A stretch of 64,000 nucleotides of DNA. It comes from Sporosarcina sp. FSL K6-1522. Its GTDB lineage: Bacteria; Bacillota; Bacilli; Bacillales_A; Planococcaceae. The stretch is from assembly GCF_038622445.1 (NCBI RefSeq), contig NZ_CP152019.1, forward strand, positions 4,190,501-4,254,500, written 5' to 3'. The translations under genes and the position numbers were made by a program. The notes beneath the pieces were generated by a model, which did not search any database, was not told where the DNA came from, and saw only the letters and a program-made list of their open reading frames with translations. Positions 17,261-24,813 of this stretch are shown here, piece by piece. Position 1 is the first letter of the stretch; each line of letters starts with the position of its first letter.

Positions 17261-19429
17261 ATGTCTACAAAATACTTCAAAGGTACTGCAGCGGCAATGC
17301 TACTATTTAGCACAGCTGCAATCACACCAGCTGTCGCATCAGCGGACACGACAACGGATTTCTCACTAACAGTTCTACACACGAACGATACGCACGCAAA
17401 CCTAGGCACGACAGCGGAACGCGCAGCACTCGTCAACAAACTGCGGGCTGAGCATCCTTACAACGTGCTTCTTGACGCTGGCGATGTATTTTCCGGAACA
17501 CTCTTTTTCAATGAATTTAAAGGCCAAGCTGATCTTGCAGTCATGAACTATCTTCAATACGATGCGATGACATTCGGAAACCATGAATTCGACCTTGGTG
17601 GATCTAAAGAAGGTCATCAAGCACTAGCAGATTTCGTGAAGAATGCCAAATTTCCATTCGTCAGTGCCAATACGGACTTCTCAGCAGATTCCCTTTTTGA
17701 TGGTCTTCAATCGAAAACTGTCGAAGCCAATGCTGAAGACGGAAAAATCTACAATGGCATTATTAAAGAAGTAAATGGCGAAAAAGTCGGGATTTTCGGC
17801 TTAACAACGGCTGAAACAGTAGACATTTCAAGCCCTGACAAAGTGACATTCACCAACTATATTACGGAAGCAAAAGCAGCGGTTGCTGCATTAGAAGGCG
17901 CTGGTGTCAATATAATCATCGCGCTGACACATATCGGCTATGACGACTCTGATAAGGTGGACAATGATATCCTGTTGGCTAAAAATGTCCCTGGCATCGA
18001 TATTATCGTCGGCGGCCATACCCACGTGAAACTGGACAAACCCGCTGTTTATAATGAAGACAGTGAACCTGTTGTCATCGTTCAAGCGAATGAATACAAC
18101 AAATTCCTCGGACAACTTGACGTGACATTCGATAAAGATGGTGTCATTAAAGACTATGACGGCGTCCTCCATGCTGTTGGCGGTGAAAACGCGGAACAAG
18201 ATCCGAAAGCGGCAGAACTCATCAAACCGTACGCTGACCAAGTAAAGTCGACAATGGAAGAACCTATTGGTGCAACAGCTGAAGTCTTCCTAAACGGCCT
18301 CCGCGACCTTGGCGGTGTCCGCGCAGGTGAAACCAACCTCGGAAACATTATTACAGACGGTATGCTGCAAAAAGCAAAAGAAATTGACCCTGAAACAGTG
18401 ATTGCCTTCCAAAATGGCGGAGGGATTCGGACATCCATTGCTAAAGGCCCTATCACATACGGTAATGTACTTTCTGTTCTACCATTCGGCAATCCACTTG
18501 CCATCATTGAACTAAGTGGCGCCGAGTTGAAATCGACCTTCGAACACGCCGTTAAGGAATATCCGAAAGAATCAGGTGGCTTCCTTCATGTTGCCGGCAT
18601 GCAGGTCATTTTTGATGGGACAGCTGAACAAGGCAAACGAATTGTTTCACTCCGTATTGATGGCAAAGAAATTGATGATAACAAAATGTACAAAGCTGCT
18701 ACAAACGTCTTTACGGCAAGAGGTGGAGACGGTTTTGAAGCGCTTGGTAAAGCGTATGAGGAAGGACGCGCAAGCGAGCCTGGTTTCTCTGATTGGGAAA
18801 ACTTCGCAGACTATATGAAATCTCTGGAAACTGTCAATACTGGTCTAGAAGGACGCATTCTTGCAACAACGCCATTCACGGACATCGCTTATACGGATTG
18901 GTCTTATGCATATATTTCAGACCTTTACTACCGAGGACTGACAAAAGGGACATCTGCAACAACCTATTCACCTACACAGACATTAACACGTGCACAAGCG
19001 GCTTCCTTACTCGTCCGTACGCTTGATTTGACAGCAACAAAGGATGCACCATTTAGCGATATTGGCCACTATGCGACTGAAACAAAGGATGAAATCGCAG
19101 CAGCCTACGAAAGTGGCATCGTCAAAGGCATTGACGGGAAATTTATGCCTGATCAAAACGTCACGCGCTCACAGCTCGCATTGATGATTGAACGTGCTTT
19201 TGAGGCCTATACAGGCAAACCGTATACGTCAGCAAGTCAAGCGCCTTATCCAGATATCGCGCACTTGGATGCGGAAACAGTCAATGCCATTTCCATGCTT
19301 CATGAGCTAGGCATCGCGACAGGCTCTAATGGAAAATACATGCCTGCTACCTCCACGACACGACAACAGGCAGCTAAAATATTCTCGAATTTTATCTATA
19401 ACACAAAACAAGTGAAAAAAGCAGAATAA
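17261..19429 (+). CDS. SLH-anchored 5'-nucleotidase / metallophosphoesterase
   Basis: 722 residues. A signal peptide (AAAMLLFSTAAITPAVASA) is followed by a calcineurin-like phosphoesterase domain (about 30-300) with the metal motifs LHTNDTHANLG, LLDAGDVFSG, TFGNHEFDLGG and IVGGHTHVKLD. The UshA-type C-terminal nucleotide-binding domain comes next (about 340-510: GETNLGNIITDGML, FQNGGGIRTSI, NVFTARGGDGFEAL). Three SLH domains close the protein (about 540-715). It should dephosphorylate external nucleotides or similar phosphoesters so the products can be taken up. I chose ATG 17261 because AAGGAAGGTGTACT precedes it and the signal peptide begins there. A bidirectional terminator follows. Confidence 0.93.
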   Translation: MSTKYFKGTAAAMLLFSTAAITPAVASADTTTDFSLTVLHTNDTHANLGTTAERAALVNKLRAEHPYNVLLDAGDVFSGTLFFNEFKGQADLAVMNYLQYDAMTFGNHEFDLGGSKEGHQALADFVKNAKFPFVSANTDFSADSLFDGLQSKTVEANAEDGKIYNGIIKEVNGEKVGIFGLTTAETVDISSPDKVTFTNYITEAKAAVAALEGAGVNIIIALTHIGYDDSDKVDNDILLAKNVPGIDIIVGGHTHVKLDKPAVYNEDSEPVVIVQANEYNKFLGQLDVTFDKDGVIKDYDGVLHAVGGENAEQDPKAAELIKPYADQVKSTMEEPIGATAEVFLNGLRDLGGVRAGETNLGNIITDGMLQKAKEIDPETVIAFQNGGGIRTSIAKGPITYGNVLSVLPFGNPLAIIELSGAELKSTFEHAVKEYPKESGGFLHVAGMQVIFDGTAEQGKRIVSLRIDGKEIDDNKMYKAATNVFTARGGDGFEALGKAYEEGRASEPGFSDWENFADYMKSLETVNTGLEGRILATTPFTDIAYTDWSYAYISDLYYRGLTKGTSATTYSPTQTLTRAQAASLLVRTLDLTATKDAPFSDIGHYATETKDEIAAAYESGIVKGIDGKFMPDQNVTRSQLALMIERAFEAYTGKPYTSASQAPYPDIAHLDAETVNAISMLHELGIATGSNGKYMPATSTTRQQAAKIFSNFIYNTKQVKKAE

Positions 19430-19437
19430 CTACGTAT

Positions 19438-19470
19438 GAAAAAGCGCCTGATTCAAATAGGCGCTTTTTC
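19438..19470. terminator. Bidirectional terminator between convergent genes
   Basis: AAAAAGCGCCT pairs with AGGCGCTTTTT; it serves both the 5'-nucleotidase gene and the SLH gene on the other strand. Confidence 0.9.
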
Positions 19471-19481
19471 ACTTTATGCAA

Positions 19482-20555
19482 TTAATCCAACTTGACCAAT
19501 TCCCCGTATATTTTCCCGTCTAGCAACGACTGAATAAGCCCCACATTCGGCGCATAATAATACGTCCAGCCACTGGATGTTTTGAGTTCCGTTACCCCTG
19601 TAAACGTCCCTACTTTGGTCGTCATCGTTCGATCGATGGCAATAACACGGGAGATTTCACCATCCTCATTCCAGCTCTTTCCATTGTATAACGGATAATG
19701 CAGTAGCTTCTCCGTATCCATAGAAGGATACCCTTCATATAATCCCTCGATATCCTCTTTCACAAGAAAATAGCCTGTCCCTTCCGCACTCGTTTCTTGC
19801 CAAAGATTCCACTCAGGAAATGCTTCATCTTCATCACGAACATGTACTGCCGTGGATGTAATCAACTGGCCATCCGTATGATAGTTCCATGTATACGCTT
19901 TGGTAACATCTAATAAAAACTGAGCTGTTCCCTGAAGTTGTTCCTCCTTAAACGACTCATCGAGCATCCGCGCTACGAACACCGAGAAATGTTGGCGAGA
20001 CACAGGTATGTTCGGCTTATACGTTCCATCTCCATACCCATTCGTAATTCGCTCAGCTGCTAGCGTCGAAATATAGTCTTTAAACGTATTCGACGCATCC
20101 ACATCAAAAAACAAATTACTTGCATCAATCGTGAAACCATTTGCCTCGACAAGTATTTTAGCCATTTGCCCACGCGTTAACGAATTGGCCCCGTCAAAGT
20201 ATTTCGCCCCATCCGCATGCGGTTTACCCGAAATAATGCCTAGTTGGACGGCTTTAGCTATCGCGTCATACCCATAATCTCCGGGTTTTACATCCTTCAT
20301 CCCCGGATCTGGAGCTGTCAAATCGGTAACACCTTTTGCCTTTAAAAGCATTTGAATCGCTTGTAAGCGCGTAACAGGCTGCATAGGTTTAAATGTACCA
20401 TCTGGAAAACCGCGTATAATTTGTTGCTCTTCTAAATAGTGAATCTCGTCTTGATAGTTTTCCACATCTGGAAAGCCAGCAGCTTTTACATTAGTTACCG
20501 GCATCATGACGAAACTAAATAATAATATGATGGCATACATACTTATTTTCTTCAT
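19482..20555 (-). CDS. SLH-domain surface protein with unknown C-terminal domain
   Basis: 357 residues: signal peptide (MYAIILLFSFVMMPVTNVKAA), three N-terminal SLH domains at about 25-205 (IRGFPDGTFKPMQPVTRLQA is typical), then about 150 residues of unknown function (tryptophan-rich, LYNGKSWNEDGEISRVI, ELKTSSGWTYYYAPNVG). That part resembles small beta-rich extracellular domains of Bacillus lipoproteins, but I do not recognise a named family. The ATG at 20555 is preferred; an upstream GTG would add a charged stretch ahead of the signal. It stands alone on the minus strand among plus-strand SLH genes. Confidence 0.85.
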   Translation of the reverse strand: MKKISMYAIILLFSFVMMPVTNVKAAGFPDVENYQDEIHYLEEQQIIRGFPDGTFKPMQPVTRLQAIQMLLKAKGVTDLTAPDPGMKDVKPGDYGYDAIAKAVQLGIISGKPHADGAKYFDGANSLTRGQMAKILVEANGFTIDASNLFFDVDASNTFKDYISTLAAERITNGYGDGTYKPNIPVSRQHFSVFVARMLDESFKEEQLQGTAQFLLDVTKAYTWNYHTDGQLITSTAVHVRDEDEAFPEWNLWQETSAEGTGYFLVKEDIEGLYEGYPSMDTEKLLHYPLYNGKSWNEDGEISRVIAIDRTMTTKVGTFTGVTELKTSSGWTYYYAPNVGLIQSLLDGKIYGELVKLD

Positions 20556-20707
20556 ATTTAATTTCTCACTCCATTTCCTCACTTGCTCTGAACGATTGTT
20601 ATCACTCTACTATATCATCTATTGTAGACCGGATGTTAGAATAGTAGATATTGATAAATAGACATGAAATACTCGTTTCCTTATGAGTTGGGACATGAGT
20701 AGGTTTG

Positions 20708-20833
20708 ATTGTGCGATTCGCAGATGGCTTTACGCGGTTTGGAAACTTCTATGCGCAGTTCGCGGGCGACTTTGCGTGCTTCGGAAACTCCAATGCGCGG
20801 TTCACGGACGAATTTGCGCGCTTCGCACAACAA
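20708..20833 (+). repeat. Tract 1 of 21-bp tandem repeats (6 units)
   Basis: Units start at 20708, 20729, 20750, 20771, 20792 and 20813, each carrying a degenerate TTTGCGCGGTTCG or TTTGCGCGCTTCG core followed by about ten more variable bases. In frame the units read as heptads (VRFADGF, TRFGNFY, AQFAGDF). The same unit occurs at 50142-50372 and, inverted, at 54275-54368. Confidence 0.85.
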
Positions 20834-20908
20834 CAGCTATGCTTCTATTTCACGCGATTTGCGCATATCCTTACTACCTACATCATCTATGAGGAAAGGT
20901 GCGTTTTC

Positions 20909-21784
20909 ATGAAAAAAATCTATCTAGTCACCTTGCTCTTTTTTCTATATGGCTGTACACAACAAGCTACGCACCCCGCCATTTTACCGACAGATGACTT
21001 CCTCGTCATCGCTCACCGCGGGGCGTCTGCCTACGCACCCGATCATACGCTCATCTCCTACGATATGGCTGTCCGCATGGGCGCTGATTATATTGAGCTC
21101 GATTTACAAATGACGAAAGATGGCAAGTTAGTGGCCCTTCATGACGCGGTTGTGTCCTTTCAGGATGTTGAACAAACCGTGGCGGACATTACATTTGACG
21201 AGCTGCAACTGTACTCACCAGGCGATGTTTTTAATGAAGAAAACCCTCGCTACGCCTCAACAAGTTATGAAAATTTGCGTGTCGTCGCCTTGGAGGACAT
21301 CTTTCTTCATTTTGGTGATACGGTCAATTATTACATTGAACTAAAATCGCCCGCTGCCTATCCTGGCATGGAAAAAGCACTGTTACAACAGCTTCATAAG
21401 TTTAAATTACTTGGGCAAAAGACGACAATACCAAAGGTCATCATCCAGTCCTTCGATGCCCACAGTTTAAAAAAATTATTTGATGAAGAGCCCTCCATCC
21501 CACTCATTCAACTGTATAACTTTGAAAACGAGGCCAATATTTCCAAAAAGGACCTGCATAAGCTCACCAAATATGCATCGGGCGTTGGCATCAACGGAGA
21601 GGCTGTCACACAGCAATTCGTCGACACAATGCAAAGCAAAGGACTACACGTCCACCCCTTTACCATCAATGATGAAGAAACGATACGCAAGCTCATGACG
21701 TTTGGCGTAAATGGGCTCTTTACAGATACCCCTGATCTCGCCATCCAATTAAAAGACGAAAAAAGCAGTATGGATGCCAAGTAG
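20909..21784 (+). CDS. Glycerophosphodiester phosphodiesterase lipoprotein (GDPD)
   Basis: 291 residues. A lipoprotein signal (LVTLLFFLYGCTQQ) is followed by a GDPD TIM-barrel domain (about 30-285): VIAHRGASAYAPDHT (catalytic His, Arg and nearby residues), ADYIELDLQMTKDGKLVALHD (metal Glu and Asp, second catalytic His), YIELKSP, and NGLFTDTPDLA at the end. It should cut glycerophosphodiesters outside the membrane to alcohol and glycerol-3-phosphate, and may act on lipid or teichoic-acid fragments. The start at 20909 has GAGGAAAGGTGCG upstream. The frame stays open upstream through the 21-bp tract. Its last 12 codons coincide with the terminator of the convergent pxpC operon. Confidence 0.9.
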   Translation: MKKIYLVTLLFFLYGCTQQATHPAILPTDDFLVIAHRGASAYAPDHTLISYDMAVRMGADYIELDLQMTKDGKLVALHDAVVSFQDVEQTVADITFDELQLYSPGDVFNEENPRYASTSYENLRVVALEDIFLHFGDTVNYYIELKSPAAYPGMEKALLQQLHKFKLLGQKTTIPKVIIQSFDAHSLKKLFDEEPSIPLIQLYNFENEANISKKDLHKLTKYASGVGINGEAVTQQFVDTMQSKGLHVHPFTINDEETIRKLMTFGVNGLFTDTPDLAIQLKDEKSSMDAK

Positions 21785-21798
21785 GATCCGTACTGCTT
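21761..21798 (-). terminator. Terminator of the peptide / pyroglutamate operon, inside the GDPD 3' end
   Basis: On the minus strand AAGCAGTACGGATCC ... GGATGCC-type stem ATCCATACTGCTT is followed by six T. It begins at the pxpC stop and overlaps the last codons of the GDPD gene. A near-identical copy ends the ROK gene at 34422-34463. Confidence 0.75.
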
Positions 21799-22681
21799 AG
21801 TCTTGTTCGTCATTTCTTTGCATTCGATAAGTAAATCGAACTCGCCCGCCATTTCTCAATTGTGCTACTTTAGGCAGGTCTTCTTGGGCAACCGTACCAA
21901 TTGTCGCGTAGCCCCCTGTTGTTTGCGCATCGGCCATGAGAATAATCGGCTGACCATTCGATGGTACTTGCACCGTTCCAAATTGGGTTGCTTCACTCAC
22001 AATGTCCCCACTGCTGATAAATTCAAGAGATGGCCCACCGAAGAAATACCCCATCCGATCTCCACCACGATAAGTATATGTAGCGTTTAAAAACGTTTCA
22101 ACACTCGATTGCTTAAACAACCCCATATGTGGACTGTTATACAATTCAACTGTAATTTCCTGTCCATAATCCGGAATGTTCGACGAACGTAATCCACGAT
22201 TAAAACGCTCTTTTTTCGGAACATTCGCATACAAAATACGCTCTTTTTTAATAGGTTCTCCAATAAGCCCCCTTGGATAACTAGCACAGCTGCCCAAAAC
22301 CTCTTCAGCCGCCAAGCCACCTTCCGGAATAATATACGCAATGGCACCATTGACCGGCTGTGTGAATGAAATCGTTTGACCTTGCCGAATCAAAAACGTT
22401 TTCCATAGGGGTGCCGCCTCTTCCCCGTCAATCACCGCTCCCAAGTCTGCTCCCGTAATGACAATTCGATGATCTGCCAGCACTTCCAATGTTAAGCCAC
22501 CTAAAAATAGCTCTAGCGCATTGCCGTCTTCTGCATTCCCTATAATCTCCTGGCCCAGTTGAAAAGCTTGTTGATCCATCGGCCCTGCAACAGGCATACC
22601 AAATCGTCGAAAGCCAAATCGACCACTGTCTTGAATAGAAGCATAGACACCTGTTTTAGCCACTCTGAATAACGGAATCAT
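21797..22681 (-). CDS. pxpC: 5-oxoprolinase subunit PxpC (biotin-dependent carboxyltransferase-like)
   Basis: 294 residues, the KipA/AHS2-type allophanate-hydrolase-like domain: VAKTGVYASIQDSGRFGFRRFGMP at the start, GPMDQQAF--GQEIIGN, VITGADLGA, and near the end GQPIILMADAQTTGGYATIGTV. With PxpA and PxpB it forms the prokaryotic ATP-dependent 5-oxoprolinase that opens pyroglutamate to glutamate. The start overlaps the pxpA stop (ATGA). Last gene of the operon that begins at 34256; a terminator follows at once. Confidence 0.93.
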   Translation of the reverse strand: MIPLFRVAKTGVYASIQDSGRFGFRRFGMPVAGPMDQQAFQLGQEIIGNAEDGNALELFLGGLTLEVLADHRIVITGADLGAVIDGEEAAPLWKTFLIRQGQTISFTQPVNGAIAYIIPEGGLAAEEVLGSCASYPRGLIGEPIKKERILYANVPKKERFNRGLRSSNIPDYGQEITVELYNSPHMGLFKQSSVETFLNATYTYRGGDRMGYFFGGPSLEFISSGDIVSEATQFGTVQVPSNGQPIILMADAQTTGGYATIGTVAQEDLPKVAQLRNGGRVRFTYRMQRNDEQD

Positions 22682-23442
22682 CGCATATCCCCGAGTGCGC
22701 TAACACGAATATTGGCCACTTCCAATGCTTGGCGTATTTTTTGTACTCGAAGAGCTACATCGCTTCCATCCCCATGAAAGCACAATGTATCGGCTTCCAT
22801 TGTAACTGCAGCGCCTGTTAGCGTTTGTACTTGTTTGTTCAACACGATGTCCATGACCTGTTGTTCAATCTCTTCATATGTATGGAGCACAGCATTTGGC
22901 AACTGCCTCGAACATAATTTGCCATCCGCATCATAACGCCGATCCGCAAACGCTTCTTGTGCCGTCTGTAGCCCTATTCTTTTTCCAGCAGACACTAACT
23001 CGCTATTCGATAAGCCGTAGATATATGCCTCTGGTACTGTATCGTAAATCGCTTCCACAATGGCATTCGCAACCTCCCCATCAATGGCTGCCGTATTGTA
23101 CAGTGCACCATGTGGTTTTACATGATTGATGGATACACCTTGTATCGCACAAAACTGTTTTAACGCACCTATTTGATAAACGACTGCATTATAAATTTCA
23201 CGTGGCGGCATCACCAGCGCCCTTCTCCCAAACCCTTGGAGATCGGGATATCCCGGATGTGCACCAATCGAAACATTGTGTCTCACTGCCAACTCTACCG
23301 TTTTACGCATAACATTAAAATCACCCGCATGAAATCCACAGGCAATATTAGCGGATGTAATGGAAGAAAATAAAGCTTCATCTTCCCCAATTGTAAAAGA
23401 ACCGAAACTTTCCCCGACATCCGCATTCAAATCAATTCGCAT
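22678..23442 (-). CDS. pxpA: 5-oxoprolinase subunit PxpA (LamB/YcsF family)
   Basis: 254 residues, near the usual 250. LamB/YcsF marks are plain: MRIDLNADVGESFG, ITSANIACGFHAGD, IGAHPGYPDLQGFGRR, INHVKPHGALYN, EAFADRRYDADGKL, CFHGDGSDV. PxpA is the catalytic subunit of 5-oxoprolinase in the published PxpABC complex. It overlaps the pxpB 3' end by 16 bases and is coupled to pxpC downstream. Its place directly after pcp and pxpB supports pyroglutamate recycling. Confidence 0.95.
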   Translation of the reverse strand: MRIDLNADVGESFGSFTIGEDEALFSSITSANIACGFHAGDFNVMRKTVELAVRHNVSIGAHPGYPDLQGFGRRALVMPPREIYNAVVYQIGALKQFCAIQGVSINHVKPHGALYNTAAIDGEVANAIVEAIYDTVPEAYIYGLSNSELVSAGKRIGLQTAQEAFADRRYDADGKLCSRQLPNAVLHTYEEIEQQVMDIVLNKQVQTLTGAAVTMEADTLCFHGDGSDVALRVQKIRQALEVANIRVSALGDMR

Positions 23443-24191
23443 GATGCATCCTCCTTTACAAACTGTTGAATCCTTTCAGGCTCCCGCTCTAACTGATTTT
23501 TCATGTCCTCGAAGACTTCGAGTGAGATTGCCCGAAAAACCAACCGATCACCGGCACGAATAAGAAATGGGTCCACCCGTTGTAAACTGTACAGATCGAG
23601 TGGTGTTCTTCCAATAATATTCCATCCACCCGGAGACTCAATGGGATAAATACCAGTTTGTGTACCGCCAATCCCAACCGTCCCTTTAGGTACACGCAGT
23701 CTCGGTTTCGCCAAGCGCGGAACATGTAAGGCATTTGGCAGATCACCGAGATAAGGAAACCCTGGTAAAAAGCCAATCATATAGACCGTATAACATGTCC
23801 CTGTATGCAAAGCGATAATTTCATCCCGCGTCAAGCCTGTGTGCTCCATAATTCGCTGCATATCTTCACTAAACGCTGGATCATAACAAACCGGAATATC
23901 AATCAATCGAGAACTAGCCAGTAGCTCCTTGTCCGTTCCATTCGCCCATTTTTTTTGTATGTCTTCTATTATAGCTTCTGGGTTCACTAGCTTTCTTCGA
24001 TAAAAAACCGTTACCGTATTCATACTAGGCACAACCTCTTCAAGCAAAGGTTGCACATCTCTTTCAATAAAACGGCAAAATTGCTGAATATCCTGATACG
24101 TTTTCTGATTAATGGACGAGCCAAAATCGAAACGAATGGCTCGTTCGCTCGTCACCATGGCTTGTGGTTGTCTGTGCTGATTAGGTTTCAT
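23427..24191 (-). CDS. pxpB: 5-oxoprolinase subunit PxpB (KipI family)
   Basis: About 254 residues. The KipI/AHS1 domain shows GFLPGFPYLGDLP, PRLAKPRLRVPKGTVGIGG, and the end block IYPIESPGGWNIIGRTPL. Partner of PxpA and PxpC in 5-oxoprolinase; in B. subtilis the KipI-type homologue was first known as a sporulation-kinase inhibitor. The start is uncertain: ATG 24191 overlaps the pcp stop and is chosen here, while ATG 24158 would fit the family N-terminus (AIRFDFG) more closely. Either way the gene is coupled to pcp. Confidence 0.92.
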   Translation of the reverse strand: MKPNQHRQPQAMVTSERAIRFDFGSSINQKTYQDIQQFCRFIERDVQPLLEEVVPSMNTVTVFYRRKLVNPEAIIEDIQKKWANGTDKELLASSRLIDIPVCYDPAFSEDMQRIMEHTGLTRDEIIALHTGTCYTVYMIGFLPGFPYLGDLPNALHVPRLAKPRLRVPKGTVGIGGTQTGIYPIESPGGWNIIGRTPLDLYSLQRVDPFLIRAGDRLVFRAISLEVFEDMKNQLEREPERIQQFVKEDASCELI

Positions 24192-24795
24192 TGGCAGATA
24201 ACACTTCAATACATAGGGCAACGCCTTTTTTCAAATCCTCATGTGACCAACTTGGGATACGGCCATGCTGAATGGCCAATTCATGTGAAGCAGGGATGTG
24301 AAGAAATCCAGCTTTCATCGCTGGCCTTTGTGTAGCTCCATAATGTAATGCTTCATACATGACATTGTTACATAAATACGTTCCTGCTGTATTCGATATT
24401 TCCGCCGGTAGCCCTTCTGCGATTAAACGGTCCACCATCGCTCGGATTGGCAATGTCGATAAATAACCATCTTCTCCCTGCGATTGAATCACTTCGTCAA
24501 CGGGTGTATGCCCATTGTTATCCGGCTCCCCGTCTTTCACATTGATGGCAATTCGTTCTGGCGTCATTTTATAACGCCCACCCGCAAGTCCTAGTGACAG
24601 AACCGCATCTGGCTGTAGCGCTTCAATATGCGCAAGCAATTGCTCCCCCGAAGACTGAAAATCGACCGTTAGCACTTCGCTATGGATTTTATAGTTCCCG
24701 ATAACCATGCCATCGAGTTGTTCTACAATTTTCATCGTTGGATTGATTGTAAACTTTAAAAACGGTTCAAATCCTGTTAGTAAAAGTGTTTTCAT
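24181..24795 (-). CDS. pcp: Pyroglutamyl-peptidase I
   Basis: 204 residues, close to the usual 200-215. It begins LLTGFEPFLKFTINPT, and the cysteine-peptidase triad is visible: Glu in TPERIAINVKDG, Cys in AGTYLCNNVMYEAL, His in KAGFLHIPAS. It removes N-terminal pyroglutamate from peptides in the cytoplasm. The released pyroglutamate is the substrate of the PxpABC enzyme encoded directly downstream. Peptides would arrive through the ABC importer encoded upstream, and the M14 peptidase gene lies just ahead. Confidence 0.96.
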   Translation of the reverse strand: MKTLLLTGFEPFLKFTINPTMKIVEQLDGMVIGNYKIHSEVLTVDFQSSGEQLLAHIEALQPDAVLSLGLAGGRYKMTPERIAINVKDGEPDNNGHTPVDEVIQSQGEDGYLSTLPIRAMVDRLIAEGLPAEISNTAGTYLCNNVMYEALHYGATQRPAMKAGFLHIPASHELAIQHGRIPSWSHEDLKKGVALCIEVLSANET

Positions 24796-24813
24796 CGTAG
24801 AGTACCTACTTTC

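Noticed and set aside
20705..20908. N-terminal extension of the GDPD protein through the 21-bp tract
   Set aside because: The true start at 20909 has a good ribosome site and begins a lipoprotein signal; the extension would bury it.
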